Shown here: in pieces, positions 41,808 to 50,359 of the stretch
How positions within the stretch are numbered: position 1 is the first letter of the stretch
How the letters are laid out: each line of letters begins with the position of its first letter
Source: an uncultured Pseudomonadota bacterium
Lineage (GTDB): Bacteria > Myxococcota_A > UBA796 > SXON01
NCBI GenBank assembly: GCA_903875225.1
Contig: CAIQVJ010000103.1
Span: forward strand, 1 to 64,000
DNA length: 64,000 nt
Reading direction: 5' to 3'
Translations under genes and position numbers: made by a program
The notes under the pieces: model-generated
What the model saw: the letters and a program-made list of their open reading frames with translations, nothing else
Told to the model about the DNA's origin: nothing
Databases searched by the model: none

Positions 41808-42977
41808 CTACTCGGCCCGCTCGCGGGGCGGAGCACTGGTGATGCTCACTGCGCCGCTCTCCCCGGCAATGCTGACGGCCCCGGACTCCCCCCCGGCGAG
41901 GGACACCTGCCCCGGGTGGACATCACCGAGCCGACCCTGGATCGCAAGGATCGCGCCGAGGGCCGCAGAGACCACCCGACCGTCTGCGAGCAGGCCCGTC
42001 GTCAACGGGCGAAGGGTGGCGATCGCCCGCACGCTGCCTGCCTTCGCGAGGCCCTCTGCCGCAGCGATCCGCACGGGCGCCGGCCCTGAGAGCAAGCGCA
42101 CGAGGGCCTCCTCGTCGCCGATGGCGGCGAACGCGCCGCAAACGCCCGCAGGATCCTCCGACGCCAGCGCCAGCACGGTGTCCCCGGGTGCAGTGGAGAG
42201 CGCCCGTGCATCCCCCAGGAGGACCGCAGCCTGAAGCCGCACGAGCGGGCTGGGATCGCCCAGCGACTCCCGGGCGAGCCCCGCGCCCTGGGGGGAGTTG
42301 GCCAGGAGCTTGAGTGAGCGCTGGCGCACGCCAGGCGAGCCGTCTTCACGCACGTTCTCCCCGAGCCGCGCCTCTACCTGTTCGTCGGGCACGCGATCGA
42401 GGCTTGCAGCGAGGGCCGCCAGTTCGTCGAGGCGCGCCCCGGCGTCCACCACATCGTCGACGTGACCCCGGACCTGGTAGCTCACCATGCCCTGGGCCAC
42501 GTCGGCAGAGCGTCCAGGCAGGACGGCCAGCACCGCCGCGCGCGTGCGCTCGTCCAGCACCGCAGAGAGCATGGCGGGATCTCCGGTCACGGTGATCGCA
42601 TCGTCGAAGGAAGGGTCGCCGAGCCGATAGTCCTGCCCCCCGGTGAGCACGCGCCACGCCTCGTTCACGAGCCCCTTCGGCTTGAGCCCGATCCCGAAGG
42701 AGGTGGAGTAGGCCCTGAACCGTGTGTACGAGATGCTGCGCTTGCCGGTGGAGCGCTGGAAGTAGTGGATCTCCACCCGAACCCCCCGCCGCATGCCGGT
42801 CAGCGTGGTCTTCCGCTTTCGGTCCCATGGCAGCTCGCGCGTCGGCCTCTCCACGTGCAGATCCAGCGCCCGCGCAAGAGCAGTCTGTCGCGCCCCGCGG
42901 GCCCGCCGCCGGTCCGCCACGAGGAACATCGCGATCAACACCGCAGCAATCGGCAGCAGGAACGGCGGGAACAGCAT
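41808..42977 (-). CDS. Membrane-anchored HEAT-repeat-like protein
   Basis: About 389 residues. One N-terminal membrane helix (FPPFLLPIAAVLIAMFLVAD), then a beta-rich middle (VEIHYFQRSTGKRSISYTRFRAYSTSFGIGLKPKG) and a C-terminal half of helical pairs (PGVRQRSLKLLANSPQGAGLARESLGDPSPLVRLQAAVLLGDA, APVRIAAAEGLAKAG) typical of HEAT repeats. Ends with repeated GESGAVSI units. No catalytic motif. Downstream of purN by 9 bp, so probably in the pur operon transcript; function unknown. Confidence 0.78.
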   Translation of the reverse strand: MLFPPFLLPIAAVLIAMFLVADRRRARGARQTALARALDLHVERPTRELPWDRKRKTTLTGMRRGVRVEIHYFQRSTGKRSISYTRFRAYSTSFGIGLKPKGLVNEAWRVLTGGQDYRLGDPSFDDAITVTGDPAMLSAVLDERTRAAVLAVLPGRSADVAQGMVSYQVRGHVDDVVDAGARLDELAALAASLDRVPDEQVEARLGENVREDGSPGVRQRSLKLLANSPQGAGLARESLGDPSPLVRLQAAVLLGDARALSTAPGDTVLALASEDPAGVCGAFAAIGDEEALVRLLSGPAPVRIAAAEGLAKAGSVRAIATLRPLTTGLLADGRVVSAALGAILAIQGRLGDVHPGQVSLAGGESGAVSIAGESGAVSITSAPPRERAE

Positions 42978-42986
42978 CCCCGGATC

Positions 42987-43661
42987 CTACCCCACCCCGG
43001 CGACCCAGCGCGACTCCCCCTCCCGTAGCTCGATCGCGGCCCGGTTCCCCATGACGGTCACCCTCCCCTCGGCGACCTGGCGCAGCGCCTGCACGAAGAG
43101 CCGGTGCTCCAGCGGGAGGATCCGCGCAGCGAGCGTGTCCTCGGTGTCGCCCGGGAGCACGGGAACGGTCGCCTGCGCAAGGATCGGCCCGGTGTCGACC
43201 CCGGCGTCCACCAGGTGAACCGTCGCCCCGGCCTGCGTGACCCCGGCCTGCACCGCCTGCCGCGCCCCGTGCAGCCCGGGGAAGGCGGGCAGCAGCGCCG
43301 GGTGCACGTTGATCACCGGCCAGCCGGCGAGGAACCTCGCGCCAAGCACGCGCATGAACCCCGCCAGGCACACGATCTCCACGCCGTCTGCCTCGAAAAC
43401 AGCGCGCAGCTCTGCATCGTAGGCCGAGCGCTCCCTGCCCCCGTGGGTGTACACCGAGGTGGGCACCCCCGAGCGCTCCGCCCGCTGCAGCGCCATCACG
43501 TCCGGGACGTTCGAGATCACCCGGACGATCCTCGCCGGGAAGTCCCCGGCACACGCGTCGAGCAGCGCCTGCAGGTTGGAGCCGCGCCCGCTCACGAGCA
43601 CGCCCACCCGCTTCGGACGCACCTCCTCGGCCCTACTCAACCCGGCACTCCCCTGCTTCAT
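42987..43661 (-). CDS. purN: Phosphoribosylglycinamide formyltransferase
   Basis: About 224 residues from ATG 43661, which overlaps purM by 29 bp; a GTG at 43622 would give 211 residues. Motifs: VLVSGRGSNLQALL (phosphate loop), VCLAGFMRVLG, PVINVHPALLPAFPGLHG (catalytic His, Asn-His pair) and ATVHLVDAGVDTGPIL (catalytic Asp). Uses 10-formyl-tetrahydrofolate to formylate GAR in purine synthesis. Gene order purM-purN is the common one. Confidence 0.96.
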   Translation of the reverse strand: MKQGSAGLSRAEEVRPKRVGVLVSGRGSNLQALLDACAGDFPARIVRVISNVPDVMALQRAERSGVPTSVYTHGGRERSAYDAELRAVFEADGVEIVCLAGFMRVLGARFLAGWPVINVHPALLPAFPGLHGARQAVQAGVTQAGATVHLVDAGVDTGPILAQATVPVLPGDTEDTLAARILPLEHRLFVQALRQVAEGRVTVMGNRAAIELREGESRWVAGVG

Positions 43662-44643
43662 CCGCCACCGTCTCGCCGACGACGTAGCCTCCAAGCTCAC
43701 TGGCGACAGCGTCCGCGTCGGACCTGCGCACGGTGAGCACCATGCCCAGGCCGGCGTTGAACGTCCGCCACATCTCCGCGTCGGTCAAAGCGCCGCGCTC
43801 CCGCAGGAGTGGCCACACCCCCGCCATCGGCCAGGAGCCCTTGTGCATCACCGCGCCGATCCCCGGGGGGAACATGCGGGGCACGTTCCCGGTGAACCCG
43901 CCGCCGGTGACGTGGGCGGCTCCGAGCATGCGATCCGCTTCGTGCAACGCCAGCAGTTCCTTGACGTAGATGCGCGTGGGTTCGAGCAGCGCGTCCCCGA
44001 GCGGGCGGCCACAGCCGTGCTCGAGCGCGAGGTCGAGGCCGTCCACCAGCTTGCGCACGAGGGAGTAGCCGTTGGAGTGAGGGCCGCTCGAAGGCAGGCC
44101 CACCAGCACGTCGCCCGGCCGGATCCGGCTGGGATCGATGATCCGCGTGCGCTCGACCGCGCCGACGCAGAACCCGGCGAGGTCGTAGTGGCCCGGCTTG
44201 TACATGCCCGGCATCTCGGCGGTTTCCCCGCCGATCAGCGCGCAGCCGGCGATCCGGCAGCCCGCCGCGACGCCGGCGATCACCTGCTCGGCCTCGGCGG
44301 GGTCGAGTTTCCCGGTGGCAAAGTAATCCAGGAAGAACAGTGGCTCGGCGCCGCACACGACCACGTCGTTCACGCACATCGCCACCAGGTCCTGGCCGAT
44401 CGTCTCGTGCCGACCCAGCTGCTGGGCGAGCAGCAGCTTGGTGCCGACCCCGTCCGTGCCGCTCACCAGGATCGGGTCCCGGTAGCGGCCCATCAACGAG
44501 AACAAGCCGCCGAAACCCCCGATGTCCCCGATCACCCCGGGCCGATAGGTCGAGCGCACGTGGCGGCCAATCCGATCGACCACCTCGTCACCCGCCTCGA
44601 TGTCGACGCCAGCTTCCTTGTACGCGTCCCGGGGCTCGCTCAC
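43633..44643 (-). CDS. purM: Phosphoribosylformylglycinamidine cyclo-ligase
   Basis: About 336 residues from GTG 44643. Characteristic stretches: YKEAGVDIEAGDEVVDRI at the N-terminus, VSGTDGVGTKLLLA, CVNDVVVCGAEPLFFLDYFATG, ALIGGETAEMPGMY and HVTGGGFTGNVPRM, all of the ATP-dependent AIR synthetase family. It makes 5-aminoimidazole ribotide from FGAM. The start overlaps the upstream lipoprotein stop (GTGA), so a purine enzyme is coupled to an envelope protein. Confidence 0.97.
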   Translation of the reverse strand: MSEPRDAYKEAGVDIEAGDEVVDRIGRHVRSTYRPGVIGDIGGFGGLFSLMGRYRDPILVSGTDGVGTKLLLAQQLGRHETIGQDLVAMCVNDVVVCGAEPLFFLDYFATGKLDPAEAEQVIAGVAAGCRIAGCALIGGETAEMPGMYKPGHYDLAGFCVGAVERTRIIDPSRIRPGDVLVGLPSSGPHSNGYSLVRKLVDGLDLALEHGCGRPLGDALLEPTRIYVKELLALHEADRMLGAAHVTGGGFTGNVPRMFPPGIGAVMHKGSWPMAGVWPLLRERGALTDAEMWRTFNAGLGMVLTVRRSDADAVASELGGYVVGETVADEAGECRVE

Positions 44644-45173
44644 GGTGCGTTCCCATCGCTGCCGTCTTCCTGGGGCGTGACGCCGTCCGCGATGAACGGG
44701 GCCGACTCCACCAGATGATGGTCCTGGCCGACGACGGCGAACTCGTAGCGGGTGTTGTAGGCGAGCGTTCCGCCGGAGACCTCCGGCTTGATGATCAGCG
44801 TGGCGGTGTACTTCATGCAGGCTGTCGCGTCCTCGAAGGCGTAGGAGTCGACCCCGATGGGTGCCACCCCGGATCGATCCACGGTGCCGTCGACCACGTC
44901 GTCGAACCAGACCCACATGGCAATGAGGTCGAGGTCTCCGTCATCATCGGTGAGGTCCATGCGGATGCCGGCGGTGGGGTAGTCGCCGTTGTCGAACGAG
45001 AGGATCCCGCCGTTCTCGATCGTCACGGCGCTGATCACGGGCGCGTTGGCGTTGCAGTCGCCTGTGTCGCTGTGGGTGAGATCGGGCGGATCGCTCGAAT
45101 CCTCTGGCTCCTTGCCGGTGCAGGCGGTGAGCAGGAGGAGCGCGGCGGGGACGAGAGAGGCGAGCGGACGCAT
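44640..45173 (-). CDS. Lipoprotein of unknown function, coupled to purM
   Basis: About 177 residues. MRPLASLVPAALLLLTAC is a good lipobox signal, with a Pro/Asp/Ser linker (KEPEDSSDPPDLTHSDTGD). One beta-sandwich-like domain follows (PVISAVTIENGGILSFDNGDYPTAGIRMDLTDDDGDLDLIAMWVWFDD), like the 'choice-of-anchor' or Ig-like domains of this lineage. No enzyme motif. Its end overlaps the purM GTG. Confidence 0.75.
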   Translation of the reverse strand: MRPLASLVPAALLLLTACTGKEPEDSSDPPDLTHSDTGDCNANAPVISAVTIENGGILSFDNGDYPTAGIRMDLTDDDGDLDLIAMWVWFDDVVDGTVDRSGVAPIGVDSYAFEDATACMKYTATLIIKPEVSGGTLAYNTRYEFAVVGQDHHLVESAPFIADGVTPQEDGSDGNAP

Positions 45174-45191
45174 GGCAACCCGGACTACGTC

Positions 45192-46001
45192 ATGTGTCTT
45201 AGCACGGTGATACGGGGGACGGGCGTGGTCAACACCCCCACATCGCCCCGGCGGCTCTACCGCGCGCTCCGCGACCAGCTTGGGAGCCTGCGCCGGGTGT
45301 ATGCACGCGGAAACCGGGTGGTCCGGCGCGACGACTTCGCGCAGCACCCCGAGACCGTGCTGCTGCTCCACGGTTTCTTCCAGACGCGAAACGTGTGGGA
45401 GATCATGGAGGACAGGCTCCGCTACGACGGGTTCGGCGTGTTCAGCTTCGATCTCGGCGGACTCTTCGGCACGCTCAACACCGCCAGGCCCGGCGATCTT
45501 GCCGCGATGATCGCCGAGAAGATCGAGCGGATCTGCAACCGCTCCGGGCTGCAGAAGTTCCACATCGTCGGCCACTCCAAGGGCGGGCTGATCGCCCGCG
45601 AGTACGTGCAGCGCCACGGCGGGGACAAGCGGGTCAAGTCGATCGTCACGCTGGGCACGCCGCACCATGGCACGCCCACGGCCGCGGTTGCCGTCGCCCT
45701 CATGGGCGCGGGGCTGCTCTCGCGCAGCCCCTTCGATCTCCTCCCGGACTCGGCGTTCGTACGCCGCGTCCGCAGCGACAAGTTCCCCGCGCACATCCCC
45801 ATCACGAGCATCTACTCGCGGCACGACCTCGTCTGCCCGTGGTGGGCGAGCGTGCTCATCCCCCGCGCCGGGGAGACCTCCATGCAGAACATCCCGGTGG
45901 AGGGCATCGGGCACACCGCGCTCACCTGGGATCCCGGCGTGTACGTGCTCATCCGGAGGGCGCTCCTGAGGGGGGCGAGCCCGGTGGAGAGCCCGAGGTA
46001 G
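45192..46001 (+). CDS. Lipase-like alpha/beta hydrolase
   Basis: About 269 residues from ATG 45192; the GTG at 45225, behind a GGGGGA stretch, may be the true start. TVLLLHGFFQTRNVWEIME is the oxyanion region; the nucleophile elbow is HIVGHSKGGLIAREYVQRHGG; TLGTPHHGTPTA and ITSIYSRHDLVCPWWAS supply the acid; VEGIGHTALTWDP holds the His. This is the triacylglycerol-lipase/PGAP1-like cytosolic or membrane-peripheral group. No signal peptide is visible. Its start faces the lipoprotein-purMN operon, 18 bp away. Confidence 0.88.
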   Translation: MCLSTVIRGTGVVNTPTSPRRLYRALRDQLGSLRRVYARGNRVVRRDDFAQHPETVLLLHGFFQTRNVWEIMEDRLRYDGFGVFSFDLGGLFGTLNTARPGDLAAMIAEKIERICNRSGLQKFHIVGHSKGGLIAREYVQRHGGDKRVKSIVTLGTPHHGTPTAAVAVALMGAGLLSRSPFDLLPDSAFVRRVRSDKFPAHIPITSIYSRHDLVCPWWASVLIPRAGETSMQNIPVEGIGHTALTWDPGVYVLIRRALLRGASPVESPR

Positions 46002-46009
46002 CCGGACGC

Positions 46010-49000
46010 TCAGGGGATGGGTACGGACCTCGCGAGGCGGAAGCCGACGTAGGGCATCTCGAGCTCCGGGGTGTGCTCGGCCCGACCGGACACGCGCGCG
46101 TGCGCGGCGTCGGCTTGCCAGCCGCTGCTGCGGAACACGCGAGCAGTCCCCGACGCGGGACCGGTGGGGTCGGTCATCGCGTCCGGGCCATAGTGGAGGA
46201 GGTACCAGTCCTGCGTCCACTCGAACACATTGCCGCTCATGTCGTAGAGGCCGCAGGCGTTGGGGGCCAGGCCCGCCACGACGTGGGTCCTGGAGTGGGC
46301 GTTGGTGTCGATCCACCCCACGTCGAACACGGTGTTCGAGCCCGAGTACAACAGGTCGGTCCCGCACCGGGCGGCGCCCTCCCACTCGGCCTCGGTCAAG
46401 AGGCGGTAGCCGTCGCAGTCGTAGGGGTTCATGCCCACGTCGCACTGCACACCCACGCCGGTCCCCGTGCAGGTGTAGCACTCCTGCAGGCCCTCCGCGT
46501 CCGACATCGCGTTGGCGTACGACGCGGACTGGTCCCAGGTCACGTGCTCGACGGGGCAGTTGGAGCCGCAGCCGGTGAACCCCGAAGGGTTGTACCCCAT
46601 CACGTCGTGGAACTGCGCCTGCGTCACCTCGGTCACCCCGACCCAGTAGTCGTGGGTGAGCGTGACGGTGTGCGCGAAGTTCTCGTCGCTGTCGCAGGTG
46701 GACTGGCCCTCCGTGCAGCCCATGCGGAACGTGCTGGCGGGGATCTTCACGAAGCAGGCGCCGACGCCCGCGTTGGTGTCGTCGCAGTCGGTGTCGTCCG
46801 CCACGTAGTCGGTCGGCGCGGAGCAGGCGGTGAGGGAGAGGCTCGGGTCTCCGTAGCCGTCCCCGTCGCCGTCGTAGTACCAGGTCGGCGCGTCGACCGC
46901 GTCGTCGTTGTCCACGGTCCCGTCGCAGTCGTTGTCGGCGCCGTCGCACACCTCCAGCGCCCCGGTCCAGGCGAGCACCTCCGCGTCGTCGCAGTCCACC
47001 ACGTTCGAGACGTACCCGATGGGCAGCTCGCACGCCGTCGTCGTCACAGCAGGGTCGCCGTACCCGTCCCCATCGGTGTCGGCCCACCAGACCGCGGCGT
47101 CCACGGCGTCGTCGTTGTCCACCGTGCCGTCGCAGTCGTTGTCTGCACCGTCGCACACCTCCGTGGCCCCCGTCCACGCCAACGCCTGCCCGTCGTCGCA
47201 GTCCGTCGCGTTCGACTCGTACCCGGAGGGCCGGCTGCACGCCGTCGCTGTCACAGCCGGGTCGCCATGCCCGTCCGCGTCGGCGTCGGCCCACCAGATC
47301 GGCGCGTCGACCGCGTCGTCGTTGTCCACCGTACCGTCGCAATCGTTGTCCACGCCGTCACACACCTCGGGTGCGCCCGGGTGCACCGTGTCACTCCCAC
47401 CGTCGCAGTCGGTGCCGCCCGAGACGTAGTACCGGGGCGCCTCGCACGCGGTCAACGCGGCAGTCGGGTCTCCGTACCCGTCCCCATCGCCGTCGAAGTA
47501 CCAGGTCGGGGCGTCCGTAGCATCATCGTTGTCCACCGTCCCGTCGCAGTCGTTGTCGACGCCGTCGCACACCTCCGATGCCCCGGGGTGGATCGCCTCG
47601 TCCGCGCCGTCGCAGTCCGTCCCGCTCGGGACGTAGCCGGGAGGCGCCAGACACGCCGTCTCGGCAGCAGCGGCGTCCCCGTAGCCGTCGCCATCCCCGT
47701 CGCGGTACCAGATCGGCGCATCCACCGCGTCATCGTTGTCCACCGTGCCGTCGCAGTCGTTGTCCGTGCCGTCACACACCTCCGGCGCGCCCGGGTGCAC
47801 CGCGGGGTCCTCTGTCGCGCAGTCCGTCCCGGTCGGGACGTAGTCGGGAGGCGCCAGACACGCAGTGGACGAGTCGGTCAGGTCCCCGAAGCCGTCTCCG
47901 TCTGCGTCGTAGTACCAGGTCGGCGCATCGACGGCGTCGGCGCCGTCCACAGTACCGTCACAGTCGTTGTCCGCGCCGTCGCACACCTCCGGCGCACCCG
48001 GGTGGACCGCGTCGTCTCCCCCGTCACAGTCCGTGCCGGTCGCCACGTAGTACCGCGGCGCCGCGCACGCGGTCACCGTGGCGGTCGGGTCTCCATACCC
48101 ATCGGCGTCGCCGTCGAAGAACCAGGTCGTGGCGTCGAGCGCGTCGTCGTTGTCCACCGTACCGTCGCAGTCGTCGTCCAGGCCGTCGCAGACCTCCGGC
48201 GCGGCCACGTTGATGGCACTGGCGGCATCGTCGCAGTCCGTGGCGTCGGTGACGTGGTCGGCGGGTGCATCGCAGGAGACCACGAAGTCCACCGGGCTCC
48301 CGAACCCGTCGCCGTCGCGGTCGGCGTACCAGGTGGAGGCATCCAGGGCGTCGTCGTTGTCCACTGTCCCGTCGCAGTCGTTGTCCGTACCGTCGCACAC
48401 CTCCGGCGCCGCCGGATGGATCGCGGCTTCGGTGTCATCACAATCCCCGGCCTCCGGCACGTAGTCGGCCGGGGCCTCGCAGGAGACCACCGCCACATCC
48501 GTGTCGCCGAACCCATCCCCGTCCGCGTCCGCGTACCAGGTCGGGGCGCCCACAGCGTCGGGGTTGTCCACGGTCCCGTCACAATCGTTGTCCTGGCCAT
48601 CGCACACCTCCAGGGCGCCCGGGTGGACCTGGTCGTCGCCACCGTCGCAGTCCGTCGCGCTCGAGACGTAGTATTCAGGGGCCTCACACGCGCTCACGGC
48701 GGCCGTGGGGTCTCCGTAGCCATCCCCGTCCCCGTCGAAGTACCAGGTCGCCGCACCGGTCGCACCGGTGTCGATCACCCCGTCGCAGTCGTCGTCGAGG
48801 CCGTTGCAGATCTCGACGGCGTCGGGGTGGACGCCGGCAGACCCGTCGTCGCAGTCCGCGGAGTCCGAGACGTACCCGGGCGTCTCCCCGCAGACGTCCA
48901 GGGGAGCGCCGGCATCGCCGAATCCGTCTGTGTCGAGGTCCGCGTAGACGGTCGTCGTGACCCCCTCGTCCACCGCGCCATCGCAGTTGTCGTCTACACC

Positions 49001-49642
49001 GTTGCAGGATTCGGCTGCGTCCGGGTTCGTCGTGGCGGTGCCGTCGTCGCACTCGCGACACGCGGCGAACCCGTCCCCATCGAGATCCGCGTACCCCACC
49101 GACCCATCGCAGTTGTAGTCGTGAGGGTCCGAGCAGTCGGTCTCGGCCGCACCCGGGTGGTAGGCAGGGTCCTCGTCCTCACAGTCCGTCCCGTCAGCCA
49201 CGTAGTGGGTCGGGGGGTCGCAGGCGCTGATCGTGTCCGCCGGGTCGCCAAAGCCGTCCTCGTCCCCGTCGAAATACCACGTGGTCGCGTCGGTGGCCGC
49301 GTCGTCGACCGTCCCGTCGCAGTCGTCGTCCACCCCGTTGCACACCTCCGCCGCCCCGACGTGAACCGCCGGGTCTCCCTCGGCGCAGTCGTCCGGGCCC
49401 GTGGAGCCGTCCCCATCGATGTCCGGATCCGCTCCGGTTTCCGGGGCCGTGTCTCCGTGGGCGCCGGAATCGGTGTCCGTGTCCGAGTCGCTGTCCGCGT
49501 CCGAGTCCGGGCTGGAGTCGGAGTCGGAGTCGGAGTCGGAGTCGGAGTCGGTCGGTGTGTTGGTTCCACTGGAACGACCATCGCCGATCCCGGTGTACAG
49601 ACACCCGGGGAGCAGGAGCGCGAAAATGGAGACGAGACGCAA
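46010..49642 (-). CDS. Lipoprotein with 13 MopE-type metal-binding repeats and FGE/SUMF1-like domain
   Basis: About 1210 residues. The TTG at 49642 opens MRLVSIFALLLPGC and has AGGGA five bases before it. A Thr/Asp/Ser linker (DSDSDSDSD) leads to 13 repeats of about 65-70 residues: each contains C(N/D)GxDxDCDGTVDN, a W-Y/W strand, DxDGDGYGDP, a CxxPxxY segment and TDCDD; these Asp-rich loops bind calcium in the MopE/thrombospondin-3-like manner. The last 220 residues (FVKIPASTFRMGCTEG, WVGVTEVTQAQFHDVMGYNPSGF, GYRLLTEAEWEGAARCG, CGLYDMSGNVFEWTQDWY, YVGFRLARS) are the formylglycine-generating (sulfatase-modifying) fold, which in secreted proteins is often non-catalytic; I see no clear pair of active-site Cys. 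Surface-exposed adhesin is the best guess. Confidence 0.9.
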   Translation of the reverse strand: MRLVSIFALLLPGCLYTGIGDGRSSGTNTPTDSDSDSDSDSDSSPDSDADSDSDTDTDSGAHGDTAPETGADPDIDGDGSTGPDDCAEGDPAVHVGAAEVCNGVDDDCDGTVDDAATDATTWYFDGDEDGFGDPADTISACDPPTHYVADGTDCEDEDPAYHPGAAETDCSDPHDYNCDGSVGYADLDGDGFAACRECDDGTATTNPDAAESCNGVDDNCDGAVDEGVTTTVYADLDTDGFGDAGAPLDVCGETPGYVSDSADCDDGSAGVHPDAVEICNGLDDDCDGVIDTGATGAATWYFDGDGDGYGDPTAAVSACEAPEYYVSSATDCDGGDDQVHPGALEVCDGQDNDCDGTVDNPDAVGAPTWYADADGDGFGDTDVAVVSCEAPADYVPEAGDCDDTEAAIHPAAPEVCDGTDNDCDGTVDNDDALDASTWYADRDGDGFGSPVDFVVSCDAPADHVTDATDCDDAASAINVAAPEVCDGLDDDCDGTVDNDDALDATTWFFDGDADGYGDPTATVTACAAPRYYVATGTDCDGGDDAVHPGAPEVCDGADNDCDGTVDGADAVDAPTWYYDADGDGFGDLTDSSTACLAPPDYVPTGTDCATEDPAVHPGAPEVCDGTDNDCDGTVDNDDAVDAPIWYRDGDGDGYGDAAAAETACLAPPGYVPSGTDCDGADEAIHPGASEVCDGVDNDCDGTVDNDDATDAPTWYFDGDGDGYGDPTAALTACEAPRYYVSGGTDCDGGSDTVHPGAPEVCDGVDNDCDGTVDNDDAVDAPIWWADADADGHGDPAVTATACSRPSGYESNATDCDDGQALAWTGATEVCDGADNDCDGTVDNDDAVDAAVWWADTDGDGYGDPAVTTTACELPIGYVSNVVDCDDAEVLAWTGALEVCDGADNDCDGTVDNDDAVDAPTWYYDGDGDGYGDPSLSLTACSAPTDYVADDTDCDDTNAGVGACFVKIPASTFRMGCTEGQSTCDSDENFAHTVTLTHDYWVGVTEVTQAQFHDVMGYNPSGFTGCGSNCPVEHVTWDQSASYANAMSDAEGLQECYTCTGTGVGVQCDVGMNPYDCDGYRLLTEAEWEGAARCGTDLLYSGSNTVFDVGWIDTNAHSRTHVVAGLAPNACGLYDMSGNVFEWTQDWYLLHYGPDAMTDPTGPASGTARVFRSSGWQADAAHARVSGRAEHTPELEMPYVGFRLARSVPIP

Positions 49643-50016
49643 GCAGTTCCCTGAATGCCATAGGGTTACACAGCCGCCGACGAGCCGCAAACCGACCGAT
49701 GGCTGTCTCCCCGGCCAGCGACCACGTCGACCGCCCCTTCGCCCCAGGCGCTCATCGGGCGAGGGCCTCGTGCACGGCTGGATTCGGCCTGAACTACGCA
49801 CCTGCACCCTACACCATCCGCGCCCGCCCTCCCCGGATCTCCTCTTCCGAAGCCCGAAACGGCCCCGCTCTACAAATCGTGACACACAGAGGGCGCCCCC
49901 GACCCCCGAAGCCAATCCAACCTCCGGTAGCCGACCTCACCCTGAGTACAGCAAAACTCCGAGCCGGTGATCTCCCTGCAGCCGGCCGGGGCGCTCGGGG
50001 TGGATAGATCCCGCCC
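49643..50016. other. Gene-free 374-bp divergent gap
   Basis: Between the MopE-repeat lipoprotein (leftward) and clpS (rightward). I see no credible gene on either strand; the two short frames present carry only G/C-driven composition. Promoters for both genes must be here; no clear -35/-10 pair could be read. The clpS start has no strong ribosome-binding site (GGGTGGATAGATCCCGCCC). Confidence 0.5.
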
Positions 50017-50349
50017 ATGTCCACCAAAGATCCGAAGCCCCCCGACACCACCCCCGGCCAGGGGGACCCCGGGACGGCCCTCAAGGATCGCGTCGAAAAG
50101 CCGCGAAACTTCAAGGTGCTGCTGTACAACGACGACTACACGACGATGGAGTTCGTCATCTGGGTGCTCATCGAGGTGTTCCGCAAGAGCCAGATCGAGG
50201 CCACACGCATCATGTTGACGGTGCACCGCTCCGGAAAGGGCGTGGCCGGCATCTACAGCAAGGAGATCGCCGAGACCAAGGCCTCGCTCGCGATGGGCCA
50301 CGCCACGGCCGCCGGGTACCCGCTGCGCGCGGAGACCGAGCCGGAGTAG
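50017..50349 (+). CDS. clpS: ClpS adaptor protein
   Basis: About 110 residues. A 35-residue flexible Pro-rich N-terminus leads to the core FKVLLYNDDYTTMEFVIWVLIEVF (NDD...M motif: Asp contacts for the N-end-rule residue), then VHRSGKGVAGIYSKEIAETK, which carries the conserved His of the binding pocket. ClpS hands N-degron substrates to ClpAP. Its usual neighbour clpA follows at 52466 but is separated by a leftward ATPase gene. Confidence 0.97.
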   Translation: MSTKDPKPPDTTPGQGDPGTALKDRVEKPRNFKVLLYNDDYTTMEFVIWVLIEVFRKSQIEATRIMLTVHRSGKGVAGIYSKEIAETKASLAMGHATAAGYPLRAETEPE

Positions 50350-50359
50350 GGAGGGCCTC

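Noticed and set aside
45395..49654. Open frame of 1419 codons on the plus strand opposite the MopE-repeat gene
   Set aside because: It is the antisense of repetitive, G+C-rich codons (GAC, GTC, GGC). It has Arg/Val-rich composition, no signal or domain, and the minus strand encodes clear calcium-type repeats.
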